Shown here in pieces: positions 26,214-36,860 of a stretch of DNA of 64,000 nt. A program made the position numbers and the translations under genes. How positions within the stretch are numbered: the stretch's first letter is position 1; the number at the start of each line of letters is the position of its first letter. The stretch is from positions 558,001 to 622,000 of the forward strand of contig NZ_NFUT01000001.1 of assembly GCF_002127215.1 (NCBI RefSeq), given 5' to 3'. The notes beneath the pieces are model-generated. The model was not told the origin of the DNA, made no database searches, and saw nothing but the letters and a program-made list of their open reading frames with translations. The DNA comes from Hydrogenophaga sp. IBVHS2 (lineage in GTDB: Bacteria; Pseudomonadota; Gammaproteobacteria; Burkholderiales; Burkholderiaceae_C).

Positions 26214-28693
26214 GCGGCGCTCCCTTCCGTGCTGACCGGCTGGATGGGAATGAACTGGCGCGTGTCCACGGCGGCCTTCTCGTGCTCGAACCAAGGGTCG
26301 GGCTCGCCCTCGAGGGCGGCCTGCAGCTCGGCCCACAGCGCCTTGCGGCCGGCGTGGTCGTCCAGGATGCGGCGCTTCACATGGTCCATGCCGACGCGGT
26401 TGACGTAATGCACCGTGCGCTCCAGGTACCAGCCCTCCAGCCGGTAGAGCTGCATGAAGGCGCCGGTGTATTCCAGCACCTCCTCGGCGGTCTGCAGCTT
26501 GGTGAAGAACTGCGCCACCTCGGTCTTGATGCCACCGTTGCCGGCGATCACCATCTCCCAGCCGCTGTCCACGCCGATGATGCCCACGTCCTTGATGCCG
26601 GCCTCGGCGCAGTTGCGCGGGCAGCCACTCACGGCGAACTTCACCTTGTGCGGTGCGTACATGCGCCACATGGCGCGCTCCAGGTCCTTGCCCATCTGGG
26701 TGCTGTCCTGGGTGCCCATGCGGCACCACTCGCTGCCCACGCAGGTCTTGACCGTGCGCAGCGCCTTGGCATAGGCATGGCCGCTGGGCATGCCTATGTC
26801 GCGCCAGACCGCCTGCAGGTCTTCCTTCTTCACGCCCAGCAGGTCGATGCGCTGGCCGCCGGTGACCTTGACGGTGGGGATCTGGTACTTGTCCACCACG
26901 TCGGCGATGCGGCGCAGCTCGGCGGCGGTGGTCTCGCCGCCCCACATGCGCGGAATCACGCTGTAGGTGCCGTCCTTCTGGATGTTGGCGTGCATGCGCT
27001 CGTTGATGAAGCGGCTCTGCGGGTCGTCGCGGGCCTCCTTGGGCCAGGTGCTGATGAGGTAGTAGTTGATGGCCGGGCGGCAGGTGGCGCAGCCGTCGGG
27101 CGTGCGCCAGCCCAGGGCCGAGAACACATCGGCCTTGTTCGTGAGGTGCTGCTCGCGGATGGCATCGCGCACCGCCTGGTGGCCGTGGGTGGTGCAGCCG
27201 CACACCGGTTTGAGGCGCGGCGTGGCCGAGTAGTCGCCACCGGCGGTGGCCATCAGGATCTGCTCCACCAGCCCGGTGCACGAGCCGCAGCTGGCGCTGG
27301 CCTTGGTGTGCTTGCGCACGTCCTCCAGCGTGAACAGGCCCTTGTCCTTGATGGCCTTGCAGATGCGGCCCTTGGTCACGCCGTTGCAGCCGCAGACTTC
27401 GTCGCTGTCGGCCATGGCAGCGGCCTTGTTGTGGCCCTGGTGGCCCACGTCGCCGATGTTGGATTCGCCGAACATCAGCTTGTCGCGGATGTCGGCCACG
27501 CTGCGCCCCTCGCGCAGCAGCTTGAAGTACCAGCTGCCGTCCACCGTGTCGCCGTACAGGCAGGCGCCCACCAGCTTCTCGCCGCGCAGCACCAGCTTCT
27601 TGTAGACGCCACCGGCCGGGTCGCTCATGACGATGGTCTCGGTGCCGTCGCCGCCCATGAAGTCGCCGGCCGAGAACAGGTCGATGCCGGTCACCTTGAG
27701 CTTGGTCGAGGTGAGCGAGCCGCTGTAGCGGCCGATGCCGAATTCGCCCAGGTGGGTGGCCAGCACCTTGGCCTGATCGAACAGCGGCGCCACCAGACCG
27801 TAGGCCACGCCCCGGTGGGCCGCGCATTCGCCCACGGCGTAGATGCGCGGGTCGGTGGTGGTCTGCAGCGTGTCGCTCACCACGATGCCGCGTTCCACGT
27901 GCAGGCCGGCCTGCTGGGCCAGCGCGGTGTTGGGCCGGATGCCCACCGCCATGACCACCAGTTCGGCCGGCACCTCGGTGCCGTCCTTGAAGCGCACGGT
28001 GCCCACGCGGCCGGTGCCGTCGTCCAGCAGGGCTTCTGTCTGCGCGCCGATCAGGAACTTCATGCCGCGCGCCTCCAGCGAACGCTGCAGCAGACCCCCG
28101 GCCACCTCGTCGAGCTGGCGCTCCATCAGCCAGGGCGCCACATGCACCACGGTCACGTCCATGCCGCGCTTCATCAGGCCGTTGGCGGCTTCCAGGCCCA
28201 GCAGGCCGCCGCCGATGACCACCGCATGCCGGTGGCGGGTGGCGGCGTCGATCATGGCCTGGGTGTCGGCGATGTCGCGGTAGGCCAGCACACCCTGCAG
28301 CTCGCGCCCCGGCACCGGCAGCATGAAGGGGTTGGAGCCGGTCGCCAGGATGAGGCGGTCGTAGCCGGCCTCCAGCGTGCTCCCGTCGGCGGCGGTGGCC
28401 CGCACCACCCGCTTGACGCGGTCGATGGCGGTGACCGTGCTGCCCGCGTGCAGGGTGATGCCATTGTCGCGGTACCAGGCCCAGTCGTTGAGCACGATCT
28501 GCTCCAGCGTCTGTTCGCCGGCCAGCACCGGCGAGAGCAGGATGCGGTTGTAGTTGGGGTGGGGTTCGGCCCCGAAGACGGTGATGTCGTAGAGGTCGGG
28601 CGCGATCTTGAGCAGCTCTTCGAGCGCCCGCACGCCGGCCATGCCGTTGCCCACCATCACCAGCTTCATCTTCTGTTTCACGCGCATGTCCAT
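26210..28693 (-). CDS. nirB: Nitrite reductase [NAD(P)H] large subunit
   Basis: Cytoplasmic six-electron reduction of nitrite to ammonium. It has 827 residues. The N-terminal pyridine nucleotide-disulfide oxidoreductase domain has FAD motif LVMVGNGMAGVRALEEL and NAD motif VVIGGGLLGLEAANGL. BFD-like [2Fe-2S] domains follow (VCGCNGVTKGRICK, SASCGSCTGLVEQ, and VCGCTTHGHQ). The C-terminal siroheme/[4Fe-4S] domain carries CVGSEWC (C-x5-C) and CPRNC (C-x3-C). A 10-base gap separates it from nrtD upstream, and it overlaps nirD by 4 bases. Confidence 0.96.
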   Translation of the reverse strand: MDMRVKQKMKLVMVGNGMAGVRALEELLKIAPDLYDITVFGAEPHPNYNRILLSPVLAGEQTLEQIVLNDWAWYRDNGITLHAGSTVTAIDRVKRVVRATAADGSTLEAGYDRLILATGSNPFMLPVPGRELQGVLAYRDIADTQAMIDAATRHRHAVVIGGGLLGLEAANGLMKRGMDVTVVHVAPWLMERQLDEVAGGLLQRSLEARGMKFLIGAQTEALLDDGTGRVGTVRFKDGTEVPAELVVMAVGIRPNTALAQQAGLHVERGIVVSDTLQTTTDPRIYAVGECAAHRGVAYGLVAPLFDQAKVLATHLGEFGIGRYSGSLTSTKLKVTGIDLFSAGDFMGGDGTETIVMSDPAGGVYKKLVLRGEKLVGACLYGDTVDGSWYFKLLREGRSVADIRDKLMFGESNIGDVGHQGHNKAAAMADSDEVCGCNGVTKGRICKAIKDKGLFTLEDVRKHTKASASCGSCTGLVEQILMATAGGDYSATPRLKPVCGCTTHGHQAVRDAIREQHLTNKADVFSALGWRTPDGCATCRPAINYYLISTWPKEARDDPQSRFINERMHANIQKDGTYSVIPRMWGGETTAAELRRIADVVDKYQIPTVKVTGGQRIDLLGVKKEDLQAVWRDIGMPSGHAYAKALRTVKTCVGSEWCRMGTQDSTQMGKDLERAMWRMYAPHKVKFAVSGCPRNCAEAGIKDVGIIGVDSGWEMVIAGNGGIKTEVAQFFTKLQTAEEVLEYTGAFMQLYRLEGWYLERTVHYVNRVGMDHVKRRILDDHAGRKALWAELQAALEGEPDPWFEHEKAAVDTRQFIPIQPVSTEGSAA

Positions 28694-28703
28694 GCGGTTC
28701 TCC

Positions 28704-29524
<821 letters not shown>

Positions 29525-29528
<4 letters not shown>

Positions 29529-30337
29529 GCCTTGACCTCCTCGTAGGTGAACAGGGACGCCAGCCGGATGAGGGCAAGCTCCAGCAGCAGCCCCACCACG
29601 CCGATCACACCGATGGCGATGATGATGGACGCCACGTTCAGGTTGTTCCACTCGTCCCAGACCCAGAAGCCGATGCCCACGCCGCCGGTCAGCATCTCGG
29701 CGGCCACGATCACCAGCCAGGCCGTGCCCACCGCCAGCCGCACGCCGGTCAGCAGGTAGGGCAGCACGGCCGGGAACAGGATGCGGGTGAAGATCTTCCA
29801 CTCGCTCAGGTTGAGCACCCGGGCCACGTTCATGTAGTCCTGCGGCACCCGCTGCACGCCCACGGCGGTGTTGATGACCATCGGCCAGATGGAGCAGATG
29901 AAGATGGTCCAGATGGCCGCCGGGTTGGCGCCCTTGAACACCAGCAGGCCGATCGGCAGCCAGGCCAGCGGCGACACCGGCCGCAGCAGGCTGATGATGG
30001 GGTTGAACATGCGGCTGAGGAACTCGAAGCGGCCGATGGCAAAGCCCGCCGGGATGCCCACCAGCGCGGCCAGGCCGAAGCCCAGGGCCACCCGTTCCAG
30101 CGACATCAGCACGTTCCAGCCCACGCCCTGGTCGTTGGGGCCGGCCTGGTAGAACGGGTCGGAGAACACCTCCACGGCCTGGGTCCAGGTCTGGCCCGGG
30201 GTGGGAATGCCGCTGTCGCCGGTGCTGGCGATCAGCGACCACACCAGCACCAGAAAACCCAGCCCGAGCACCGGCGGCACCACGCGGCGCCAGAAGCCGG
30301 CCATGAGCAGCGATGAACGTGAGGCGGCCGCGCTCAT
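29525..30337 (-). CDS. nrtB: Nitrate ABC transporter permease
   Basis: Inner-membrane permease of the nitrate importer, 270 residues with about six membrane helices (the first at about 20-40). The EAA-type cytoplasmic loop contacting the ATPase is visible around NVARVLNLSEWKIFTRILFP. The segment ISLLRPVSPLAWLPIGLLVF is typical of NrtB-type permeases. ATG at 30337 follows the nrtA stop by 2 bases and the gene overlaps nrtD by 4 bases, so expression of the three is tightly coupled. Confidence 0.94.
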
Positions 30338-30339
30338 GC

Positions 30340-31632
30340 TCAGGCCTTGATCTTGAAGCTGTCGGCGTACTTGGCCGGGTCCTTGCCGTCCCAGGTGGCG
30401 CCGTCGATGAACTTCGCGCTGCGCATCTCCGACTTGGGCAGCGGGGTCTTGGTGGCCTCGGCCGCCTGCTTGTAGATGTCGATGCGGTTGACCGCCTTGG
30501 CCACCGCCAGGTAGTCGGGGTGGCTCTTGAGCAGGCCCCAGCGCTTGTGCTGGGTCAGGAACCACATGCCGTCGGACAGGTAGGGGAAGTTCACCAGCCC
30601 GTCGTTGTAGAACTTCATGTGGTTGGGGTCGTCCCAGGTCCTGCCCATGCCGTTCTGGTAGCGGCCCAGGATGCGCTGGTTGATGGCGTCCACCCCGGTG
30701 TTCACATAGGCGCGCTGGGCAATCGTCTCGGCCATGCGGTTCTTGTTGACCAGGCCGGCATCGATCCACTTGCCGGCTTCCAGGATGGCGGCTGTGACCG
30801 CCCGGGCGGTGTTGGGGTACTTCTGCACGAACTCGGCCGTGGTGCCGAGCACCTTCTCGGGGTGGTCCTTCCAGATGTCCTGGGTGGTGTTGGCCGTGAT
30901 GCCGATGCCGTCCATGATGGCCCGGTGGTTCCAGGGTTCGCCCACGCAGAAGCCGTCCATGTTGCCCACCCGCATGTTGGCCACCATCTGCGGCGGCGGC
31001 ACCACGATGGCGCGCGCGTCCTTGAACGGGTCGATGCCGGCGCTGGCCAGCCAGTAGTAGATCCACATGGCATGGGTGCCGGTGGGGAAGGTCTGGGCGA
31101 AGGTGTATTCGCGCTTCTCGGTGGCCATCAGCTTGGCCAGGCTGGGTGCATCGACCGCGCCCTTTTCGGCCAGCTTCTTGGACAGCGTGATGGCCTGGCC
31201 GTTGTGGTTGAGGTTCATCAGCACCGCCATTTCCTTGCGCGGGCCGGCGGTGCCGAGCTGCAGGCCGTAGATCAGGCCGTACAGCACATGGGCCATGTCG
31301 AGTTCGCCGTTGACCAGCTTGTCGCGCACGCCGGCCCAGCTGGCTTCCTTGTTGGGCACGATCTTCACGCCGTACTTCTTGTCCAGGCCCAGCTCGGCGG
31401 CCATCACCACGCTGGCGCAGTCGGTCAGCGGAATGAAGCCGATCTTGACCTCGGTCTTCTCCGGCGCGTCCGAGCCGGCGGCCCACACCGGCTGGTAGCC
31501 CAGGCTGCCGAACAGCGCTGCACCGCCCAGGGCCGCGCCCTGGCGCAGGAAGTCGCGGCGTCCGGTCTCGGCCGTTGCATCGGCAGTCACGGTGCTGTTC
31601 GTGGACGGTGCGGGACTTTTCTCGAGGGTCAT
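30340..31632 (-). CDS. nrtA: Nitrate ABC transporter substrate-binding protein
   Basis: Periplasmic nitrate-binding protein, 430 residues, first gene of the structural operon. A twin-arginine-type signal RRDFLRQGAALGG occurs at about 42-54, so export is probably by Tat. The mature part begins near AAGSDAPEKTEV and has the NMT1/NrtA fold: VKIGFIPLTDCASVV, RVGNMDGFCVGEPWNHRA, and THKRWGLLKSHPDYLAV. The ATG at 31632 has an AGGAG about 7 bases upstream. Preceded by a leader with a sigma-54 promoter and an antitermination-type structure. Confidence 0.95.
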   Translation of the reverse strand: MTLEKSPAPSTNSTVTADATAETGRRDFLRQGAALGGAALFGSLGYQPVWAAGSDAPEKTEVKIGFIPLTDCASVVMAAELGLDKKYGVKIVPNKEASWAGVRDKLVNGELDMAHVLYGLIYGLQLGTAGPRKEMAVLMNLNHNGQAITLSKKLAEKGAVDAPSLAKLMATEKREYTFAQTFPTGTHAMWIYYWLASAGIDPFKDARAIVVPPPQMVANMRVGNMDGFCVGEPWNHRAIMDGIGITANTTQDIWKDHPEKVLGTTAEFVQKYPNTARAVTAAILEAGKWIDAGLVNKNRMAETIAQRAYVNTGVDAINQRILGRYQNGMGRTWDDPNHMKFYNDGLVNFPYLSDGMWFLTQHKRWGLLKSHPDYLAVAKAVNRIDIYKQAAEATKTPLPKSEMRSAKFIDGATWDGKDPAKYADSFKIKA

Positions 31633-31673
31633 GGCGGGCTCCTGTGGGTGGACTGGACAAAAAGCGGATCCGG

Positions 31674-31735
31674 AAAAACACAACGGCGCCCATCACCAGG
31701 GCCTGCGGTGGCAGGCCGGCAATGGACGCCGTTGT
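31674..31735 (-). terminator. Leader terminator (attenuator) upstream of nrtA
   Basis: On the minus strand a 9-bp perfect stem ACAACGGCG/CGCCGTTGT (31727-31735 with 31680-31688) encloses an inner 7-bp hairpin GGCCTGC-CACC-GCAGGCC (31700-31717). It is followed by GTTTTT (U tract 31674-31678). It ends 42 bases before the nrtA start codon, so it would stop transcription of the whole nitrate operon unless prevented. The 5' arm of its stem overlaps the second AACGGC hairpin of the leader, making the two structures mutually exclusive. Confidence 0.8.
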
Positions 31736-31782
31736 CCGTGTCCGGGGTGGACTTCCGACCGGGAGACCGCCGTTGGCCGCCC
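31724..31782 (-). promoter_or_regulatory. ANTAR (NasR) target leader RNA: two AACGGC-loop hairpins
   Basis: Hairpin 1 (31761-31782): 8-base arms GGGCGGCC and GGTCTCCC, with one mismatch and one G-U pair, and loop AACGGC. Hairpin 2 (31724-31737): GGAC-AACGGC-GTCC, extendable by an outer CCGG/CCGG pair across a 4x4 internal loop. Both hexaloops are identical and have A at position 1 and G at position 4, the rule known for RNA targets of ANTAR proteins such as NasR and EutV. Hairpin 2 overlaps the downstream terminator stem. The NasR gene is adjacent. Binding by NasR would favour hairpin 2 and so prevent termination. Confidence 0.75.
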
Positions 31783-31799
31783 TGTCATGCCGAATGCCT

Positions 31800-31816
31800 T
31801 GCAGATACCGTGCCAG
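31800..31816 (-). promoter_or_regulatory. Sigma-54 promoter of the nitrate assimilation operon
   Basis: The minus strand reads CTGGCACGGTATCTGCA, which matches the RpoN consensus YTGGCACGrNNNTTGCW with one mismatch. The essential GG and GC doublets are exactly 10 bases apart. Transcription would start near 31789, giving a leader of about 157 bases that contains both ANTAR hairpins and the terminator before nrtA. Confidence 0.75.
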
Positions 31817-31934
31817 CCCCGGGGTCTTGTCCGGAGCCGGAACAAAAACCCTTGAAAAACAAGGCCTTGTGGAAGAGAGGTGGACCGCCGGGCACCACGG
31901 CCGGCCAAGGCCCGTTCGTCCAGATTGGTGCGCC

Positions 31935-31949
31935 GCACAAAGCCGGTGC
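31935..31949 (-). promoter_or_regulatory. NtrC-type enhancer site
   Basis: The inverted repeat GCAC-N7-GTGC has the half-sites and spacing of the NtrC consensus TGCAC-N7-GTGCA. It is centred about 150 bases upstream of the predicted sigma-54 transcription start, a normal enhancer distance. It is embedded in a longer perfect inverted repeat, CGCCGCAC/GTGCGGCG (31931-31953), 10 bases after the nasR stop, so a hairpin at the end of the nasR mRNA is an alternative or additional function. Confidence 0.5.
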
Positions 31950-31962
31950 GGCGGCTCGCCGG

Positions 31963-33240
31963 TCAGCGGCTGCGCACCGGCAGCACGTCGGCCATGGCCA
32001 GCACCGCTTCGGCCACATCGATCAGGCGCTTGTTCTGGTTCATGGCCATCTGACGCATGGTCTTGTGCGCCTCGTCCTCCGACAGATGGCGATGGGCCAT
32101 CAACAGGCCCTTGGCGCGTTCGACCGTCTTGCGCTCGTTCAGGCTGGCGCGCACGGTGTCCAGTTCGTCGCCCATGCGCTGCAGCCGGCGGGCCTGGTCG
32201 CGCACCAGTTCCAGGATGGACTGGTCCATCGGCGCCCCGAAGCCGTTGCCCGCATGGGCCATGGCGGGCAAGCCGGGGTCGGCGCCGTCGTCGAAGAAGT
32301 CGGGGGCGCCATCGCTCTGGGGCCGGTCGGCACTGCGTCCGGCCACCCGTTCCAGTTCGGACAGCTCGCGCGCGGTGGCCTCCAGGCGCAGCTGGCACAG
32401 CCCCTGCAGTTCGGCGGCCAGGGCGTCCTCCACCGTCTTCATGGCGTCGATGCGCCGGGTGCAGGCGTCGAACCAGGGCTGGCTCTGGCCGGCATCCAGC
32501 GTGCCCCCGGGCGTGGTGGTGCACAGGATGCGGCGCATGCGCTCCAGCGGCATCAGGTGTTCCGGCCGCTGGGCTTCCTGCCACAGGGTGCCGATGGCCG
32601 GGCTGGCCAGGTCGGTGCAGACCTGGATGCATCGTTCCTGGGATTCGATGAAGTGCAGCAGCCGCTGCTGGCTGTCGGCGTCGGCGCGGCCGGCGGCGAA
32701 CAGGGCCGAGCCGGTGGCCCGCTCCTGGCCGGCGAACTCCTTGCCCTGCAGGAAGTTCAGGAAGGCCACCAGATGGCGCGAGATGCCCGGGTCCCAGGCG
32801 CTGTCGGCGGCCTCGAACACCACCGCCAGCAGCGCCTGGATCAGCCGGGCGTAGGCCGCCACCGTGCGGTCGGTGCTCCATTGGCGGCTGGCTACCCGCT
32901 CGCGCAGCCGGGGCAGGGCGCTCAGGCCCTGCAGGGCGTAGGCGATGCGGCCGAACAGCCGCGCCCGGTGGCCGCTGCGGGCGGCGTCGGTGTCGAGCTG
33001 GTCGAAAGCCCGCTCCACCTCGGCCTGCAGGCCCTGGCTGAGCGCCACCTGGGCGGCCCGCTCGGCGGCCCACTGCTGGCCCTGCGAGCCCAGGTAGAGG
33101 TTGGACAGCCCGCGCTCGCGCTGCAGCGCATGGACCAGCCGGCCGATGGCACCCACCAGCTCGCTGGTCAGGGACAGTCGCTGCAGGCCGGCGATCTCGC
33201 TGCGCCGGGCCGCCATCAGGAAACTCAGGGCCGATTTCAT
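31963..33240 (-). CDS. nasR: Nitrate-responsive antiterminator, NIT + ANTAR (NasR type)
   Basis: RNA-binding transcription antitermination regulator of 425 residues. The N-terminal two thirds (about 20-270) is an all-helical NIT nitrate/nitrite-sensing domain with the signature [21 protein letters not shown] linker rich in Asp/Ala/Gly follows. The C-terminal ANTAR domain (about 345-420) contains [25 protein letters not shown]. Klebsiella NasR acts in the same way on nasF leader RNA. The start [10 protein letters not shown] at 33240 fits the family; an ATG 21 bases upstream is possible. It is divergent from tsaD (47 bases between starts). The 330-base gap downstream holds the nitrate operon control elements. 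Confidence 0.92.
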   Translation of the reverse strand: MKSALSFLMAARRSEIAGLQRLSLTSELVGAIGRLVHALQRERGLSNLYLGSQGQQWAAERAAQVALSQGLQAEVERAFDQLDTDAARSGHRARLFGRIAYALQGLSALPRLRERVASRQWSTDRTVAAYARLIQALLAVVFEAADSAWDPGISRHLVAFLNFLQGKEFAGQERATGSALFAAGRADADSQQRLLHFIESQERCIQVCTDLASPAIGTLWQEAQRPEHLMPLERMRRILCTTTPGGTLDAGQSQPWFDACTRRIDAMKTVEDALAAELQGLCQLRLEATARELSELERVAGRSADRPQSDGAPDFFDDGADPGLPAMAHAGNGFGAPMDQSILELVRDQARRLQRMGDELDTVRASLNERKTVERAKGLLMAHRHLSEDEAHKTMRQMAMNQNKRLIDVAEAVLAMADVLPVRSR

Positions 33241-33287
33241 GGAAGGTACGGGCAGCAACATTCGTGCCGCCCGTACACTCCCCGCCC

Positions 33288-34391
33288 ATGCTCATCCTGG
33301 GAATCGAATCGTCCTGCGACGAAACCGGTGTGGCGCTGGTGGATGCCGGCGGCCCGGGCGCGCCGCGCCTGCTGGGCGCCGCGCTGCACAGCCAGATCGA
33401 GATGCACCAGGCCTACGGTGGCGTGGTGCCCGAGCTGGCCAGCCGCGACCACATCCGCCGCGTGCTGCCCCTGACCGATGCGGTGCTGGCCCAGGCCGGC
33501 CGGCCGCTTTCGGCGGTCGATCTGGTCGCCTGCACCCGGGGTCCGGGCCTGGCCGGGGCGCTGCTGGTGGGCGCCGGGGTGGGGGCGGCACTGGGTTTTG
33601 CGCTGGGCCGGCCGGTGCTGGGCATCCACCACCTCGAAGGCCATCTGCTCTCGCCCTTCCTGAGCGCCGATCCGCCCGAGTTCCCGTTCGTGGCCCTGCT
33701 GGTGTCCGGCGGCCATACCCAGCTGATGCGGGTGGACGGGGTGGGGCGCTACGGGCTGCTGGGCGAGACCATCGACGATGCCGCCGGCGAGGCCTTCGAC
33801 AAGTCGGCCAAGCTGCTGGGGCTGGGCTACCCCGGCGGGCCGGCGCTGGCCCGGCTGGCACTGCAGGGCAGCGACACGGCCTACAGGTTCCCGCGCCCGC
33901 TGCTGCACAGCGGCGATCTCGATTTTTCATTTGCCGGCCTCAAGACGGCGGTGCTCACCCAGGTCAAGCGGCTGGCCCATGCGGTCCCCGAGGGCCCGGC
34001 CACCAGCCGGCTGGCCGATCCGCTCACGCCGCAGCAGAAGGCCGACGTGGCCGCCAGCGTGCAGGCCGCCATCGTGGACGTTCTGGTGCGCAAGTCGCTG
34101 GCGGCGCTGGATGCCACCGGGTTGAAGCGCCTGGTGGTGGCCGGTGGCGTGGGCGCCAACACCCGCCTGCGCGAACAGCTCGATGCCGCCTGCGCCCGCC
34201 GTGGCGCGCGCGTCCACTACCCCGAGCTGCACCTGTGCACCGACAACGGCGCCATGATCGCCATGGCCGCCGCCCTGCGTTCAAGGGCCGGCCTGCTGTC
34301 CGATGCCGAACTGCAGATCCCGTCGGCGCTGCAGGGTCGGTTCGATGTGCGCCCGCGCTGGCCGCTGGCCGAACTCTCCATCCCCGTCTGA
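33288..34391 (+). CDS. tsaD: tRNA N6-adenosine threonylcarbamoyltransferase TsaD
   Basis: Transfers the threonylcarbamoyl group to A37 of ANN-decoding tRNAs, together with TsaB and TsaE. It has 367 residues of the ASKHA/Kae1 fold. N-terminal [17 protein letters not shown], the metal-binding His pair in [48 protein letters not shown] and [12 protein letters not shown] are all conserved. It is about 25 residues longer than E. coli TsaD because of extra residues in the middle and a longer end. Start MLILGIESS at 33288. Confidence 0.96.
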   Translation: MLILGIESSCDETGVALVDAGGPGAPRLLGAALHSQIEMHQAYGGVVPELASRDHIRRVLPLTDAVLAQAGRPLSAVDLVACTRGPGLAGALLVGAGVGAALGFALGRPVLGIHHLEGHLLSPFLSADPPEFPFVALLVSGGHTQLMRVDGVGRYGLLGETIDDAAGEAFDKSAKLLGLGYPGGPALARLALQGSDTAYRFPRPLLHSGDLDFSFAGLKTAVLTQVKRLAHAVPEGPATSRLADPLTPQQKADVAASVQAAIVDVLVRKSLAALDATGLKRLVVAGGVGANTRLREQLDAACARRGARVHYPELHLCTDNGAMIAMAAALRSRAGLLSDAELQIPSALQGRFDVRPRWPLAELSIPV

Positions 34392-34402
34392 TCGTTTCCC
34401 GC

Positions 34403-35671
34403 ATGTTCCGCATCCCCGTTTCCCGGCGGCTGGCCGCGTGCCTGCTGATGGCCCTGCCGGCCCTGGTGTCCGCTCAGCCGGCGCCCGAGCCCATCCGCAT
34501 TGCCCTCATCGAAGGCCTGTCCGGCCCGGCCGGCCTGGCCGGCGAGGCGGTCTGGCGCAACCTGGTCTGGGCCACCGAGCGGGTCAATGCCCGGGGTGGC
34601 GTGCCGCTGCCCGGCGGTGCCCGGCCGCTGCGCATCGAGCGCTTCGACAGCAAGGGCCAGACCGAAGAAGCCCTCTCGGCCCTGCGTCTGGCCAGCGACC
34701 GCGGCATCGCCATCGTGGCCCAGGGCAACTCGTCGGCCGCCGCCAGCGCGCTGATCGACGCCATCGGCAAGCACAACGAGCGCCAGCCGGCCCAGCGCAT
34801 GCTGCTGCTGAACTACGCGGCGGTCGATCCGGCGCTCACCAACGAGCGCTGCAGCTACTGGCATTTCCGCTTCGACGCCCATGCCGACATGCGCCTGAAC
34901 GCGCTGATGGAACTCATCCGTGAAGACCGGGCGCTCAAGTCCATCTACCTGATCGGGCAGGACTACAGCTTCGGCCAGGGGGTGCTGCGCCAGGCCCGGC
35001 GCCTGCTGGAGCAGCAGCGGCCGGATGTGCGCATCGCCGGTGACGAGCTGCATCCCCTGTCCCGCATCAAGGATTTCCTGCCGTACGCGGCCAAGATCAA
35101 GGCCAGCGGCGCCCAGGCGGTGCTCACCGGCAACTGGGGCAACGACCTCACGCTGCTGGTCAAGGCCGCGCGCGAGGTCGGCTTCGAGGGCCGCTTCTAC
35201 ACCTTCTACGGCAATGCGCTGGGCGCACCGGCGGCCATCGGCGAAGCCGGCATCGGCCGGGTGGTGGCGGTGGCCGACTGGCTGCCCAACCTGCCCACGC
35301 CGGCCTCCGAGGGCTTCTACCGCCAGTTCCGGCAGCGCTTTCCCGATCCGGCCGATGACTATGTGCACCTGCGCATGCAGCTCATGGTCGAAGCGCTGGC
35401 CCAGGCCATCGAACGGGCGGGCCGGGTGGAGGCGGGTGCCATTGCGGCCCAGCTGGAGCGCGCCGACGTCACCCTGGCCGGTCAGCGGGGCCGCATGCGG
35501 GCCGACGACCACCAGTTCCAGCAGCCGCTGGCCGTGGGCGTGATGGACCGGCAGGGTCAGCCCGGCGTGCCGTTCGATGTGGAGGGCTCCGGCTACGGCT
35601 TCCGCGTGGTGCGGCAGATCCCGGCCGAGCAGGCCGCGCTGCCCCACAGCTGCCGGCTGCAGCGGCCCTGA
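34403..35671 (+). CDS. ABC transporter substrate-binding protein (branched-chain amino acid type)
   Basis: Periplasmic binding protein, 422 residues, of the type I (LivJ-like) class. Signal peptide to about residue 24 (LPALVSAQ). Then IRIALIEGLSGPAGLAGEAV, the effector segment GIAIVAQGNSSAAASALI and YLIGQDYSFGQGVLRQARR. It is distinct from the other lone binding protein at 16969-18177 and shows little similarity beyond the fold. No transporter components are nearby. It begins 11 bases after tsaD and is followed 19 bases later by an aminotransferase; no functional link is evident. Confidence 0.88.
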   Translation: MFRIPVSRRLAACLLMALPALVSAQPAPEPIRIALIEGLSGPAGLAGEAVWRNLVWATERVNARGGVPLPGGARPLRIERFDSKGQTEEALSALRLASDRGIAIVAQGNSSAAASALIDAIGKHNERQPAQRMLLLNYAAVDPALTNERCSYWHFRFDAHADMRLNALMELIREDRALKSIYLIGQDYSFGQGVLRQARRLLEQQRPDVRIAGDELHPLSRIKDFLPYAAKIKASGAQAVLTGNWGNDLTLLVKAAREVGFEGRFYTFYGNALGAPAAIGEAGIGRVVAVADWLPNLPTPASEGFYRQFRQRFPDPADDYVHLRMQLMVEALAQAIERAGRVEAGAIAAQLERADVTLAGQRGRMRADDHQFQQPLAVGVMDRQGQPGVPFDVEGSGYGFRVVRQIPAEQAALPHSCRLQRP

Positions 35672-35690
35672 CAACCGGGAAGGAATTCCG

Positions 35691-36860
35691 ATGAGAGCGG
35701 TGGTTGCACAACTGGAGGGCTCGCGCATCCGCGAGGTGGCCAATGCCGGCCTCGGGCGCGATGACGTGCTCAGGTTCTGGTTCGGCGAGAGCGACGAGGT
35801 CACGCCGGACGGTGTGCGGCAGGCGGCGGTGCAGTCGCTGCAGGCCGGCGAGACCTTCTATGCCCACAACCTGGGTCTGCCCGAGCTGCGTCAGGCCATT
35901 GCGGACTACACCGACCGCCTGCACCCGGGCCGGAGCGCTGCCCACTGGTTCGACCGGCTGGCCGTCACCTCGGGCGGCGTCAACGGCCTGATGGTCGCCG
36001 CCCAGGCGCTGGTGGACGCCGGCGACGAGGTGGTGGTGGTCGCCCCGGTCTGGCCCAACCTGGTGGCCCAGCCGCAGATCATGGGCGCACGGGTGGTGCA
36101 GGTGCCTCTGCAGGTCCGGGACGGCGCCTGGCAGCTCGACCGTCAGGCCCTGTTCGACGCAATCACCCCGGCCACCCGCCTGCTGGTGATCAACGCGCCC
36201 AACAACCCCACCGGGTGGACCTTGTCCGCGCAGGAGCAGCGCGACATCCTGGCCCATTGCCGCCGCACCGGCACCTGGGTGCTGGCCGACGAGGTCTACG
36301 AGCGCCTGTACTACGGTGACGACACCGCCAACGGCGCTGCGCCGTCCTTCCTGGACGTGGCCGAGCCGGACGACCGCCTGATCGTCACCCACAGCTTCTC
36401 CAAGAGCTTTCTCATGACCGGCTGGCGCCTGGGCTGGCTGGTGCTGCCGCCGGCCCTGACCGAAGCGGTGGGGCGGCTGATCGAGTTCAACACCTCCTGC
36501 GCCCCGGTGTTCGTGCAGCGCGGCGCGATCGCGGCGCTGGAGCACACCGAGGCCATCACGCCCGCCCTGGTGGCGCGCCTGCGTGCCGGTCGCGACACGC
36601 TGATTCCCCGCCTGCAGGCCGTGCCGGGGGTGGAGCTGGCCCTGCCCCAGGGTGGCATGTACGCCTTCTTCCGGCTGCCGGGGCATCCGGACTGCATGGA
36701 CACGGCGCACCGGCTCGTCACCGAGGCCGGCCTGGGCCTGGCGCCCGGCAGTGCCTTCGGGCCGGCGGCCGCCGGCTGGCTGCGCTGGTGCTTTGCCAGC
36801 CGGGAGCGCCAGCGGCTGGAGCAGGGGGTGGATCGCTTGCGCCGCTGGCTGGGGCTATAA
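35691..36860 (+). CDS. Pyridoxal-phosphate aminotransferase, class I/II
   Basis: PLP-dependent aminotransferase of fold type I, 389 residues. The family motifs are all present: [38 protein letters not shown] and the Schiff-base lysine in [15 protein letters not shown]. The exact substrates (aspartate, alanine, aromatic or branched-chain amino acids) cannot be assigned. The start at 35691 has AAGGA upstream with suitable spacing. The TATAAT box of rpsO overlaps its stop codon. Confidence 0.9.
   Translation: MRAVVAQLEGSRIREVANAGLGRDDVLRFWFGESDEVTPDGVRQAAVQSLQAGETFYAHNLGLPELRQAIADYTDRLHPGRSAAHWFDRLAVTSGGVNGLMVAAQALVDAGDEVVVVAPVWPNLVAQPQIMGARVVQVPLQVRDGAWQLDRQALFDAITPATRLLVINAPNNPTGWTLSAQEQRDILAHCRRTGTWVLADEVYERLYYGDDTANGAAPSFLDVAEPDDRLIVTHSFSKSFLMTGWRLGWLVLPPALTEAVGRLIEFNTSCAPVFVQRGAIAALEHTEAITPALVARLRAGRDTLIPRLQAVPGVELALPQGGMYAFFRLPGHPDCMDTAHRLVTEAGLGLAPGSAFGPAAAGWLRWCFASRERQRLEQGVDRLRRWLGL

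Noticed and set aside
30313..33474. Plus-strand open frame of 1053 codons across nrtA and nasR
   Set aside because: Antisense to nrtA and nasR and runs through the regulatory gap; composition is that of a mirror frame.
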